Assembly (NCBI GenBank): GCA_003990955.1
Contig: BIFV01000017.1
Coordinates: forward strand, 1-64,000
Source of the DNA: Sporomusaceae bacterium FL31
GTDB lineage: Bacteria; Bacillota; Negativicutes; DSM-1736; Dendrosporobacteraceae
DNA: 64,000 bases
Direction of reading: 5' to 3'
Both the position numbers and the translations under genes were made by a program. The notes beneath the pieces were generated by a model, which was not told where the DNA came from, did not search any database, and was given only the letters and a program-made list of their open reading frames with translations. Positions 38,887-47,208 of this stretch are shown piece by piece (the first letter of the stretch is position 1; the number at the start of each line of letters is the position of its first letter).

Positions 38887-39903
38887 GTGAAGTCAATTGA
38901 CGTAAGTCAAGCTGTTGGTACAGTTCTCGGTCAGGATCTTACCAGGATTGCTCCAGGGCAGTTTAAGGGAGTTGCCTTTAAAAAAGGACATATTATCCGT
39001 GAAGAGGATATCCCAATCATGCGTAGTATGGGGAAAAATAATATCTATGTTTTTGAAATTACGGCTGATCAAGTACATGAGAATGACGCAGCTGCAAAAC
39101 TGGCGACTTTAGCAGCTGGCAGTGGTTTAAATTTAACTGAGGCGGCTGAAGGGAAAGTCGATATTCAGTCAGACCTGCATGGGTTATTAAAGATCGATAT
39201 TGACAGACTGCTTCAACTGAATCTCTTGGATGGCGTGGTATTATCCACACTTCATGAAGGCGTGGTGGTTAACGCAGGGCAGCTGATAGCTTGTGCCAAA
39301 ATTATTCCCTTACTGCTGCCTGTGAGTACAATCGATCAGGTTGAGACTATCTGCAGCGCGGGTTCACTCATTCAGGTGCTGCCTTTCCGGGTAAAAACAG
39401 TGGGCTTGATTATCACTGGCAATGAAGTCTATTATGGGCTTATTCAAGATAAATTTGAGGCGGTTATTCGCGAAAAAATCAAATTGTTTGGTGGAGTTGT
39501 TGGCAGTACGGTTTTCTTGCCTGATGATCAGGAGCGAGTTACCGAAGCGATTACTAACTTAGCGCAGCAGTACGATCTGGTCATTGTAACCGGGGGAATG
39601 TCGGTAGATCCTGATGATATCACACCGGTTGCAATCAGGCAGACAGGAGCCGAGGTGGCTGTATATGGTACACCTGTATTGCCTGGAGCTATGTTTATGG
39701 CTGCTTATCTTGATGGAAAACCGGTACTGGGTATTCCAGCTTGTGGGATGTATGCCCGAATTACGGTCTTGGATGTTGTATTACCCAAAATATTGGCTGG
39801 TGAAATTATTACCCGGCAATATATTGCCGCACTAGGTCATGGTGGTCTTTGTCGCAAATGTGCAGACGGATGCCGTTATCCTGATTGTTCGTTCGCAAAA
39901 TAA
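38887..39903 (+). CDS. MoeA-like molybdopterin-binding protein with Cys-rich tail
   Basis: A 338-residue protein with a C-terminal MoCF-binding domain (VGLIITGNEVYYGLIQD, VIVTGGMSVDPDDITP, LPGAMFMAAYLDGKPVLGIP) but without the full MoeA N-terminal domains; the first 150 residues are SAF-like (VGTVLGQDLTRI, AFKKGHIIREEDIPIMRSMG). It ends in a tail with four Cys in the pattern C-x2-C-x3-C-x4-C (residues about 322-334), a possible metal or cluster site. GTG start behind GAGGAGA. Probably helps in loading Mo or transferring the cofactor. Confidence 0.8.
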   Translation: MKSIDVSQAVGTVLGQDLTRIAPGQFKGVAFKKGHIIREEDIPIMRSMGKNNIYVFEITADQVHENDAAAKLATLAAGSGLNLTEAAEGKVDIQSDLHGLLKIDIDRLLQLNLLDGVVLSTLHEGVVVNAGQLIACAKIIPLLLPVSTIDQVETICSAGSLIQVLPFRVKTVGLIITGNEVYYGLIQDKFEAVIREKIKLFGGVVGSTVFLPDDQERVTEAITNLAQQYDLVIVTGGMSVDPDDITPVAIRQTGAEVAVYGTPVLPGAMFMAAYLDGKPVLGIPACGMYARITVLDVVLPKILAGEIITRQYIAALGHGGLCRKCADGCRYPDCSFAK

Positions 39904-39926
39904 GTCATTTGAAAGGGAGTGATATC

Positions 39927-40418
39927 ATGGCGGAATTTACTCATTTTAATGAACGCGGTGAAAGCCATATGGTTGACATCACCGATAAACCTGTAACCAA
40001 CCGCGTTGCTCTGGCGCGAGGCCAAGTGTTTATGAAGGAAACAACAGTGGAAAAAATATATGACTCGAAAATTACCAAGGGAAATGTATTAGAGGTGGCT
40101 CGACTGGCAGGTATTATGGGGGCAAAACAAACCCATCAGCTTATTCCGTTGTGTCATCCGCTGGCTGTCAGCGGTATTGAACTTAATTTTTACCGCCAGC
40201 AAAAGTCAATTCTCATTGAAGCAACGGTTAAAGTCAGTGGCCCGACAGGGGTAGAAATGGAAGCACTTACTGCTGTTTCTATTGCTGCCTTAACCATTTA
40301 CGATATGTGTAAAGCCGTAGACCGGGCCATGATTATTTCTAATATCTGCTTAGTCCACAAAGAGGGTGGTGCAAGCGGGATCTTTGAAAGGAAAGATGCA
40401 CCATGTCCGGAACAATAG
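39927..40418 (+). CDS. moaC: cyclic pyranopterin monophosphate synthase
   Basis: A 163-residue enzyme of the first step of molybdopterin synthesis. Motifs: FNERGESHMVDITDKP at the start, AGIMGAKQTHQLIPLCHPL with the catalytic Lys/His, and GVEMEALTAVSIAALTIYDM with the later KAVDRAM. GGGAG before the ATG at 39927 fixes the start inside a longer open frame. It overlaps the next gene by 16 bases. Confidence 0.94.
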   Translation: MAEFTHFNERGESHMVDITDKPVTNRVALARGQVFMKETTVEKIYDSKITKGNVLEVARLAGIMGAKQTHQLIPLCHPLAVSGIELNFYRQQKSILIEATVKVSGPTGVEMEALTAVSIAALTIYDMCKAVDRAMIISNICLVHKEGGASGIFERKDAPCPEQ

Positions 40419-41332
40419 CGGCTGTATGTATCAGCAAAGCCAAAGGCACCAGAAAGGTGCCGATTCAACAAGCCGATCTAAAAGCAAATTGGGGAATTGA
40501 CGGGGACGCTCATGCAGGGAAATGGCACCGTCAAATTAGTTTGTTAAGTGTTACCAGTATTGATAAAATGCGTAAGGCGAGCAAAGAACGCGGCATTGAT
40601 CTGGCGCCTGGAGACTTTGCCGAGAATCTGACAATAGCTAATCTTAATGTGGCTTCTTTGCCGGTGGGCACTTATTTGCAGGCAGGGGAAACTTTGTTGG
40701 AAGTTACCCAGATTGGCAAAAAGTGCCACCATCACTGTGAAATTTTTCAGCAGGTTGGCGAATGTGTGATGCCGAAAGAAGGGATTTTTGCCCGCGTATT
40801 GGCGGGTGGAAAAATTGCTGTCGGTGATCCTATTGCTATCTGGCGGGGAATCCCGGTTGCAGTCATTACTGCCAGTGATAAAGGCGCTAAAGGGGAGCGG
40901 GAAGATTTAAGTGGTCAAGAAATTGAGAGAATGATTGCTGAAATTGGCGGCAAAGTGATTGATTACCGCATCTTACCAGATGATATTGAAACATTAGCCA
41001 GCACCATGGTCGAGCTGACTGATCAAGTTGGCGCTGCTCTTGTGCTGACTACAGGTGGAACAGGGTTTTCCCCGCGCGATTTTACTCCAGAGGCTACTTT
41101 AAAGGTTATTGAACGCCAGGTACCAGGGTTGCCAGAAGCTATGAGGCGTGAAAGTTTTGCGAAAACTCCGCGGGCCATGCTGAGCCGGGCTATGGCTGGC
41201 ATCAGGGGAAAAAGCCTGATTATTAATTTGCCTGGCAGTCCTAAAGGGGTACGGGAATGTCTGCAGGTGATTATGCCGGTATTGCCGCATGCTGTTGAAA
41301 TTCTTCGTGGTACAAGCGGTGAATGTGGCTGA
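40403..41332 (+). CDS. MOSC-MogA fusion protein
   Basis: A 309-residue fusion. Residues 1-148 form a MOSC domain (GIDGDAHAGKWHRQISLL, GDFAENLTI, LEVTQIGKKCHHHCEIFQ with conserved Cys), which binds sulfur or selenium carriers in cofactor sulfuration. Residues 150-309 form a MogA/MoaB molybdopterin adenylyltransferase (VITASDKGAKGEREDLSG, LVLTTGGTGFSPRDFTPEA, INLPGSPKGV). Joining cofactor adenylation to a sulfur-carrier domain fits the hydroxylase cluster upstream. Last gene of the Mo operon. Confidence 0.9.
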   Translation: MSGTIAAVCISKAKGTRKVPIQQADLKANWGIDGDAHAGKWHRQISLLSVTSIDKMRKASKERGIDLAPGDFAENLTIANLNVASLPVGTYLQAGETLLEVTQIGKKCHHHCEIFQQVGECVMPKEGIFARVLAGGKIAVGDPIAIWRGIPVAVITASDKGAKGEREDLSGQEIERMIAEIGGKVIDYRILPDDIETLASTMVELTDQVGAALVLTTGGTGFSPRDFTPEATLKVIERQVPGLPEAMRRESFAKTPRAMLSRAMAGIRGKSLIINLPGSPKGVRECLQVIMPVLPHAVEILRGTSGECG

Positions 41333-41340
41333 TTTCTTTG

Positions 41341-41368
41341 TTGTATAAACAGGTGCTTTCTGTATACA
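41341..41368 (+). promoter_or_regulatory. possible sigma-A promoter of the small gene
   Basis: TTGTAT (41341-41346) and TATACA (41363-41368) with a 16-base spacer lie 34 bases before the small gene. Confidence 0.3.
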
Positions 41369-41401
41369 CTACTCTCAAGTAACGATAGGGAGGCTGTCAT
41401 C

Positions 41402-41557
41402 GTGCAGGAGCATAAAAATAACGCGGATGCTTACTTGGAATATTCCGGTCCAGCCATTGAATCGATTAAGCAGGCAGAGAAACTGAAGAAAAATGTGGCA
41501 GAAAACAAAGAAAACGCAACTCTTCAGGCGTCAATGCTATTTGTTAGAGGCGAATAA
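41402..41557 (+). CDS. small acidic/basic helical protein, 51 residues
   Basis: A short frame with a strong ribosome site (GGGAGG, 8 bases before GTG) and its own terminator. The product is hydrophilic and helical (GPAIESIKQAEKLKKNVAEN) with no Cys and no membrane segment. It is too short for most gene callers. I do not recognise a family. Confidence 0.6.
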   Translation: MQEHKNNADAYLEYSGPAIESIKQAEKLKKNVAENKENATLQASMLFVRGE

Positions 41558-41595
41558 TCAGGATGCATGGATTGGCATTAGCCCATTATTAAAGG

Positions 41596-41650
41596 AACCC
41601 CTATGATAAGCCTGAAGTCCAATCAGGTTTACCATAGGGGTTGTTTTTGT
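41596..41650 (+). terminator. rho-independent terminator
   Basis: AACCCCTATG (41596-41605) pairs with CATAGGGGTT (41633-41642), with an inner AGCCTGA/TCAGGTT helix, then GTTTTTG. It ends the small gene and faces the convergent membrane-protein gene. Confidence 0.85.
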
Positions 41651-41653
41651 AGT

Positions 41654-42343
41654 CTATTTAATCGTTTGTTGAGCCTTTAGTTTTTGTGTCTCAGTGATCA
41701 TAAAAATCAGGAAAATAAAGCCGGCGATTACCAAGAGGGATAATAGTGATGAAAGCGTAATGAATTGCATGAGCGGAAGATACTGGTGAGCGACCTCTGC
41801 GAAACTCTGATTCGTAATTGTTTTGACTTGATCAGCCGCGCCATTCGTCATCAAGGAGGTGATTTGATTGGCGACATTCGTCAGCCACCATAATTGAATA
41901 ATTCTCGGGCCATGTTTGACAGCGAAGTTCTGGCGGGTATCCTGCGCAAAGGTTTGCTGCCATAACTCAAGCATAACTTGATAGGGCTTATATAAATTTA
42001 GTATTGGAACAAAGAACCAGGCAACAGCCCAGACTGGTGAGAACTTGGCAGGAATCTGGCACAAAACAGATAAATTTTTATAGCTTTTGTACAGCCAAAA
42101 AAGAAATGTTAGCATACTTATTGCTGTTGCTACCAAAATAATATTGGCAAAACTTTCGATTGTTGCTAAACTTAGCATCAATGCATGGATTTCTGCTGCA
42201 GGGATTTGTTCTCCAGTACTGATTCTGGAAAGAACTGCTTGTGTGCCATAAGATTGTAAGCCTAAGTAGGCAGTTGTTAAACCCGTACATAAAAATGAGA
42301 ATGAAACAATATGTTGGATAAACTTAAGGTTTGAAAACTGCAA
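41654..42343 (-). CDS. DUF4328-type membrane protein
   Basis: A 229-residue protein with about four or five membrane helices (near residues 12-30, 65-85, 103-120, and 190-218). The middle has the DUF4328 pattern FLFWLYKSYKNL, FSPVWAVAWFFVPILNLYKPYQVMLELW. TTG start with GGAGGAG five bases upstream. Function of the family is unknown. It is transcribed alone. Confidence 0.75.
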   Translation of the reverse strand: MQFSNLKFIQHIVSFSFLCTGLTTAYLGLQSYGTQAVLSRISTGEQIPAAEIHALMLSLATIESFANIILVATAISMLTFLFWLYKSYKNLSVLCQIPAKFSPVWAVAWFFVPILNLYKPYQVMLELWQQTFAQDTRQNFAVKHGPRIIQLWWLTNVANQITSLMTNGAADQVKTITNQSFAEVAHQYLPLMQFITLSSLLSLLVIAGFIFLIFMITETQKLKAQQTIK

Positions 42344-42571
42344 TCCATCTCCTCCTTAGCGTTCATAACTTATGGGCTTTAATTCAGTTTTTGACGGAAG
42401 TAATCCTGCATGATTAGCACAATTTTAAGGATAAATACCTGTGTTAAGGTTTTCTTAGTTCGCATACGATATCATAGAATTTTAGGTTACCAAGGCAACT
42501 GATTTTTTAAGGGTGCCATACTGCTGTGACAGGAGTTTTATATTCTATAATCTTTAAGAAAAGGAGTCTAC

Positions 42572-43159
42572 ATGGAAAAAGATAAGACACGTACTTCAAC
42601 CGGTGGCTGGAGTGATTATAACGAATTAGAAAAAACCATCACTGTCGGAATTCATGGAACACCAGAATTAAAACCTGATGAGAAAGCGACTTATTTGGGG
42701 GAATTTAAAGAGAGGGTACTAGTAGCCCTGACCAAGGGACAGGTGGCCGAAACAGCCATATATCCTGACATTATTCAGGCCTTGCAGGATAAAAGAACAG
42801 CCCGAATGATTATTAGCGGTGATGTGAGCACTAATGATGCGAACAAGTACTATCAAGCCGCTCGGAAATATAGCAAACCCTATCTGATCCGACATGATCA
42901 AAAATATAAGAGCAATATTGGTCTGGCTGTTGTAGGAAATGATGCAGTGGATGTTGAAACCATTGAAGTAGTCGACCGAGAAGTCAGGTTAGCCGAATTA
43001 GGCCTGTCAACAGAACTGATTCAAGCTGCTGGGAAAAAAATTTGTAATACTTGTTATGATCTCATTGAGAAAGTGGCTCCTGATGAGCTGATCAATTATG
43101 AGCGGCTAACCTTCATCGATCGTCTTACTGGCGAGAAATGTCCGGTACATACAGATTGA
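42572..43159 (+). CDS. YueI family protein (DUF1694)
   Basis: A 195-residue cytosolic protein with the YueI landmarks VGIHGTPELKPDEKATYLGEFKER split by normal family variation, a Lys/Asp-rich helical middle and the C-terminal NYERLTFIDRLTGEKCP. A CxxC-like pair (CNTC) lies near residue 155. Function unknown. It precedes the two-component genes by 31 bases and may share their transcript. Confidence 0.75.
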   Translation: MEKDKTRTSTGGWSDYNELEKTITVGIHGTPELKPDEKATYLGEFKERVLVALTKGQVAETAIYPDIIQALQDKRTARMIISGDVSTNDANKYYQAARKYSKPYLIRHDQKYKSNIGLAVVGNDAVDVETIEVVDREVRLAELGLSTELIQAAGKKICNTCYDLIEKVAPDELINYERLTFIDRLTGEKCPVHTD

Positions 43160-43190
43160 CAGAATAAAATGATAGCCGGGGGAAAAGACT

Positions 43191-43865
43191 ATGAAAATTT
43201 TGGTTGTCGAGGATGATCAAGCATTACGGGAAGTGGTTGTCGCCGTATTAAAAGAAGACAATTACTTAGTGGAGCAGACTGAATCTGGAGATGAGGGGCT
43301 ATATTTGGCCGAACAGGACATCTATGATGTCTTAATTCTAGATATTATGCTTCCCGGCCTTAGCGGATTAGAGATTGTCAAAGGTCTGAGAGCAAAATCA
43401 ATGTCAGTGCCCATTTTGCTGTTGACTGCGAAAGATAGTATCGAAGATCGTGTGGCTGGCTTGGAAGCCGGCGCGGATGATTATTTGGTTAAGCCGTTTG
43501 CTGTTCCAGAGTTACTGGCCCGTGTCAAGGCGTTATTAAGACGGCGTGGTAATTTAGGAAAAGAAGGCGACTTATGTTATGGCGGTGTTTCGGTTAATGC
43601 AAAAGTTCGGGACGGTTTTGTTGATGCAAATGCGTTGCAGTTAACTGTTAAAGAATATGAGCTATTGGAGTTTTTCGTTATCAACAGTGAACAAATTTTA
43701 ACACGCGAACAAATTTTTGACCGGATTTGGGGTTTTGAGTCCGAAACGACGCTAGGTATCGTTGATTTATATGTGCATTATCTGCGGAAAAAATTACTCC
43801 CTTATGGGCGGGATAATTTGATTCAAACTGTTCGCGGTGCAGGTTTCATGCTAAAGGAGAAGTAA
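43191..43865 (+). CDS. OmpR-family response regulator
   Basis: A 224-residue regulator. The receiver domain has the acidic pair VVEDDQ (residues 6-10), phospho-acceptor Asp51 in LILDIMLPG, Thr79 and Lys101 in VKPF. The C-terminal winged helix (residues about 128-222) ends VRGAGFMLKEK. It is followed after 1 base by its kinase. Targets are unknown; the MacAB-like exporter downstream is a natural candidate. Confidence 0.93.
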   Translation: MKILVVEDDQALREVVVAVLKEDNYLVEQTESGDEGLYLAEQDIYDVLILDIMLPGLSGLEIVKGLRAKSMSVPILLLTAKDSIEDRVAGLEAGADDYLVKPFAVPELLARVKALLRRRGNLGKEGDLCYGGVSVNAKVRDGFVDANALQLTVKEYELLEFFVINSEQILTREQIFDRIWGFESETTLGIVDLYVHYLRKKLLPYGRDNLIQTVRGAGFMLKEK

Positions 43866-43866
43866 G

Positions 43867-45141
43867 ATGTTTGGCAAAATTTTGCGTAAATTGACTCTGC
43901 TTAATTCAGCAGTCTTTTTACTAATTTTTATCCTTTTTGGCGGGACACTCTACGGCTATGTAGCGAATCAACTCTTTGATAAAGTGGATGCTGCTATGTG
44001 GCAGAAGGCCGAGTCTTTCCGCATTGTTAATGGACGCCCTGCTCCGACGATGGGGCCACGGGCCTTTTTTGATCCGCGGGTATTTATCATCTTGCGTGAT
44101 GCAAATGGTGGTGTTATTAACCTATATCCGTTTGCGAATGAAGAATTCAATGAAGTTTCTGCATTCCTGTCACAAAGTGAACATAACAAAATGCAAACTC
44201 AGAAAATTGATGAACACTATTACCGGATTCTCAGCGTTCCGTACCGCGGTGGCGAAACCAGGTTAATGAGGCCAGAACTTGGCGATCATGCCATTAAAGA
44301 AGTTATTGCGGTCAGTATTGTTGACTCAGAGTTGGCACTGCTCAGAAATTTTGTGCAGGTGATTGTCACTGGATTGGTTATCGGTATGCTGGCTATTATC
44401 ATTGCCGGCTATTATTTAGCCAAACGGGCTTTAGTTCCGATTATATCGGCCTGGGATAAGCAGCAGCAGTTTGTAGCTGATGCCTCTCATGAGCTAAGGA
44501 CACCACTGGCGGTCATTAAAAGCAATGCTGAGTTGCTGCTTAGACATCCTGGCCGAACCATTGAAGAAGAAAGTTTTCGCATCACCAATGTTGTGAGGGA
44601 AAGTATTCGAATGAGTAAGTTAGTATCAACCTTGTTAACCCTTGCAAGAGCAGACGCCAATCAGCTTGAGTTGAACTTTTCCCCCATTATTATCAATGAT
44701 ATTATCTCGGGAATTGTTGAACAGTTTAAACCGCTCGCTGAATTAAAGGGGGTCAGCTTAGAAGTTTCTCTGTGTGATCATGTTGAGTTATTGGCTGATA
44801 AAGAGCGATTGCAGCAATTAATTGTCATCCTATTAGATAATGCTATTAAATATACGCCGCCGAATGGAAGCATCAAATTGAGCTGCCGTCGACAGCCTCA
44901 CTCAGTTACTCTTATCGTAGAAGATACTGGAACTGGTATTGCCGCTGAAGACTTGCCGCGAATATTTGATCGGTTTTACCGCGGCGATAAAGCCAGGTCG
45001 CGTGAGCAAGGTGGAACAGGGTTAGGGCTGTCGATCGCCCAATGGATTGTAGAAAAACATGGTGGTAAAATTAAGGTGGACAGTGAAATTGGTGTTGGTA
45101 CGCAATTTCAGCTTAATCTGCCGCTAAATAAGCCCAAATAA
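43867..45141 (+). CDS. sensor histidine kinase
   Basis: A 424-residue membrane kinase. Two membrane helices (about 10-32 and 160-185) enclose an extracytoplasmic sensor of about 125 residues; the phospho-acceptor is His208 in DASHELRTPLAVI; the ATP-binding part has the N box LLDNAIKYTPP, G1 DTGTGIA, F box IFDRFYRGD and G2 GGTGLGLSIAQW. A clear HAMP linker is short or missing. Pairs with the preceding response regulator. Confidence 0.93.
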   Translation: MFGKILRKLTLLNSAVFLLIFILFGGTLYGYVANQLFDKVDAAMWQKAESFRIVNGRPAPTMGPRAFFDPRVFIILRDANGGVINLYPFANEEFNEVSAFLSQSEHNKMQTQKIDEHYYRILSVPYRGGETRLMRPELGDHAIKEVIAVSIVDSELALLRNFVQVIVTGLVIGMLAIIIAGYYLAKRALVPIISAWDKQQQFVADASHELRTPLAVIKSNAELLLRHPGRTIEEESFRITNVVRESIRMSKLVSTLLTLARADANQLELNFSPIIINDIISGIVEQFKPLAELKGVSLEVSLCDHVELLADKERLQQLIVILLDNAIKYTPPNGSIKLSCRRQPHSVTLIVEDTGTGIAAEDLPRIFDRFYRGDKARSREQGGTGLGLSIAQWIVEKHGGKIKVDSEIGVGTQFQLNLPLNKPK

Positions 45142-45152
45142 CACACTGAAAT

Positions 45153-45200
45153 AAATGAAAAGCACCTGATTATGTTTAGTCAGGTGCTTTTCATTTATTT
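45153..45200 (+). terminator. rho-independent terminator
   Basis: AAATGAAAAGCACCTGA pairs with TCAGGTGCTTTTCATTT around a 10-base loop and is followed by ATTTTATT. Confidence 0.88.
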
Positions 45201-45407
45201 TATTAAAATCTAAAAAAAATCAAAAGTTTGTCACGTATAATTCAATCAAAAGTAAAAGAAATCCGTCAATCATTATGAGCTAATTAAGGCGAATCGTGAT
45301 GCTTATGTAAAATTACCCGAAATAGCCTTTGAAAGTCAGCTTTAAGTAGCTGTGCATTCTTAACTGGTAAATCTAATCAATGATTGTAAAAATAATGGAG
45401 GTGCCGA

Positions 45408-46505
45408 ATGCGGGCCATGTGGATGAAAGTGTTGCAATATAAGAAATGGCTGTTGTTGGTGATTGTGATTGCCATAGCAGTAAAGGCTGGTTTGGTTTAT
45501 CAAGCGGGTCAAAATAAAAATCAGGCTGCTCCGCAAACTGTTAAAGTTGAACGGGGTGATGTTGTTTCTGTTGTTTCGGCAACAGGCACTATTAAACCCG
45601 TCAATATGGTTGATATCAGCTCCAAGATTACGGGATTATTAGAAGAAGTAAGAGTAAAGGAAAATGATCCTGTTAAAGCGGGTCAGGTATTAGTCATTCT
45701 TGATGATACGCGTTTGCAAACACTGGTTACCCAGGCTTTGGAGCGCCTCAACAATGCGGCTGCTAATTATGAACGAAATCAAAAACTAAACAGTATTGGG
45801 GCAGTTTCAGATCAGCAAATTGATGCTTCAAGAATGGACTATAAAGTAGCGCAGGCCAATTATGATGATGCTGTTTCTCAGTTAAATGAGACCGTGATTA
45901 AAGCACCGATCGATGGGGTTGTTATTGGTAAACCTATCCCGGCAGGTCAGACAGTTGCTCAGGGGATATCCAATCCGATGGTTATTTTAACTGTAGCCGA
46001 TATGTCCAAAATGCAAATTGAAACTCAAGTCGATGAAACTGATATTGGTAAAGTTTCTTTAGGCCAGACGGCTACCTTTACGGTAGATGCTTATCCAGGC
46101 AGAACCTTTACTGGTGTTGTGTCCAATATATCTCAGAAAGCCAATGTTCAACAAAATGTTGTGTATTATTCTGTTCTTATTGATGTAGCTTCAACCGACA
46201 GTCTATTAAAGCCTACAATGACTGCACGGGTATCCATCAATAGCGGTGAAAGCAAAAATACTCTATCAGTCCCCTTAGCGGCTATCAAGACCAATAAAGA
46301 TCAACAATATGTTGTTGTAGTAAAAAATGCTGGAAAAACTGAGAATGTTCCTATTACAACAGGTCTGGTTGGTGATGATCGAGTTGAGGTTACAAGTGGG
46401 CTAAATGAAGGTGATCAAGTCATTATGGCAGTAGCGAAAACCCAAGCCGCAGTTACTCCGCAAGGCGGCGGAGGCATGGGCCTTGGGAGAGGCATGGGCC
46501 GCTAA
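45408..46505 (+). CDS. macA: periplasmic adaptor of ABC exporter (MacA-like)
   Basis: A 365-residue membrane-fusion protein. One N-terminal helix (residues about 14-31), then biotinyl-lipoyl-like halves (VSATGTIKPVNMVDISSKIT; VIKAPIDGVVIGKPIPAGQTV), an alpha hairpin between them, the beta barrel (TETQVDETDIGKVSLGQ) and a Gly/Met-rich end (GGGGMGLGRGMGR). GGAGG precedes the ATG. It heads an operon with the ATPase and permease genes, spaced 15 and 4 bases apart. Confidence 0.88.
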   Translation: MRAMWMKVLQYKKWLLLVIVIAIAVKAGLVYQAGQNKNQAAPQTVKVERGDVVSVVSATGTIKPVNMVDISSKITGLLEEVRVKENDPVKAGQVLVILDDTRLQTLVTQALERLNNAAANYERNQKLNSIGAVSDQQIDASRMDYKVAQANYDDAVSQLNETVIKAPIDGVVIGKPIPAGQTVAQGISNPMVILTVADMSKMQIETQVDETDIGKVSLGQTATFTVDAYPGRTFTGVVSNISQKANVQQNVVYYSVLIDVASTDSLLKPTMTARVSINSGESKNTLSVPLAAIKTNKDQQYVVVVKNAGKTENVPITTGLVGDDRVEVTSGLNEGDQVIMAVAKTQAAVTPQGGGGMGLGRGMGR

Positions 46506-46520
46506 TAGGGGGGATGAACG

Positions 46521-47204
46521 GTGTCGATTGAGTTAAATAAAGTCACAAAGAGTTATCAGATGGGTGATACGACCGTACATGCATTGGCTGGTGTCAGTCT
46601 AACCATTGCTGAAGGTGAATTTACTGCAATCATGGGGCCGTCCGGGTCTGGTAAGTCGACTTTAATGAATATTCTAGGTTGTCTTGACCGGCCGACCAGT
46701 GGATCGTATGTGCTCGACAATCAGGAAGTAGCTACTTTGAACGATGACGAGCTTGCGGTAACTCGCAACAAGCGAATTGGTTTTGTCTTTCAAAACTTCA
46801 ACCTATTGCCAAGAATTAGTGCACATCAGAATGTCGCATTACCGCTTGTCTATGCTGGTGTTGAAAAGCAGGCACGCAATGAACGGGCAGCAAAAGCTTT
46901 GGCAATGGTTGGCTTGGAGCAGCGATTAAACCATTTACCGAACGAAATGTCTGGTGGTCAACGACAGCGGGTAGCCATTGCAAGAGCACTGGTTAATGAT
47001 CCGACTATCATTATGGCTGATGAACCAACTGGTAATTTGGATACTAAATCCGGGATTGAGGTTATGGAGATCTTTAATCATTTGAATGCGATGGGGCGTA
47101 CTATTATTTTAGTAACCCATGAGCCGGATATTGCCGAACATGCTCGACGTGTCATTCATGTCCGGGACGGTTTAATTGTTCGGGATGAGCGAGGAGAGGG
47201 GTGA
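46521..47204 (+). CDS. macB: ABC exporter ATPase (MacB/LolD type)
   Basis: A 227-residue ATPase with Walker A GPSGSGKSTLMN, Q-loop VFQNFNLLPR, signature MSGGQRQRVAIARAL, Walker B IIMADEPTGNLD and switch histidine in VTHEPDIA. Belongs to the MacB/LolD/FtsE group that powers mechanotransmission, not substrate passage through the membrane. GTG start. Confidence 0.92.
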   Translation: MSIELNKVTKSYQMGDTTVHALAGVSLTIAEGEFTAIMGPSGSGKSTLMNILGCLDRPTSGSYVLDNQEVATLNDDELAVTRNKRIGFVFQNFNLLPRISAHQNVALPLVYAGVEKQARNERAAKALAMVGLEQRLNHLPNEMSGGQRQRVAIARALVNDPTIIMADEPTGNLDTKSGIEVMEIFNHLNAMGRTIILVTHEPDIAEHARRVIHVRDGLIVRDERGEG

Positions 47205-47208
47205 GGGT

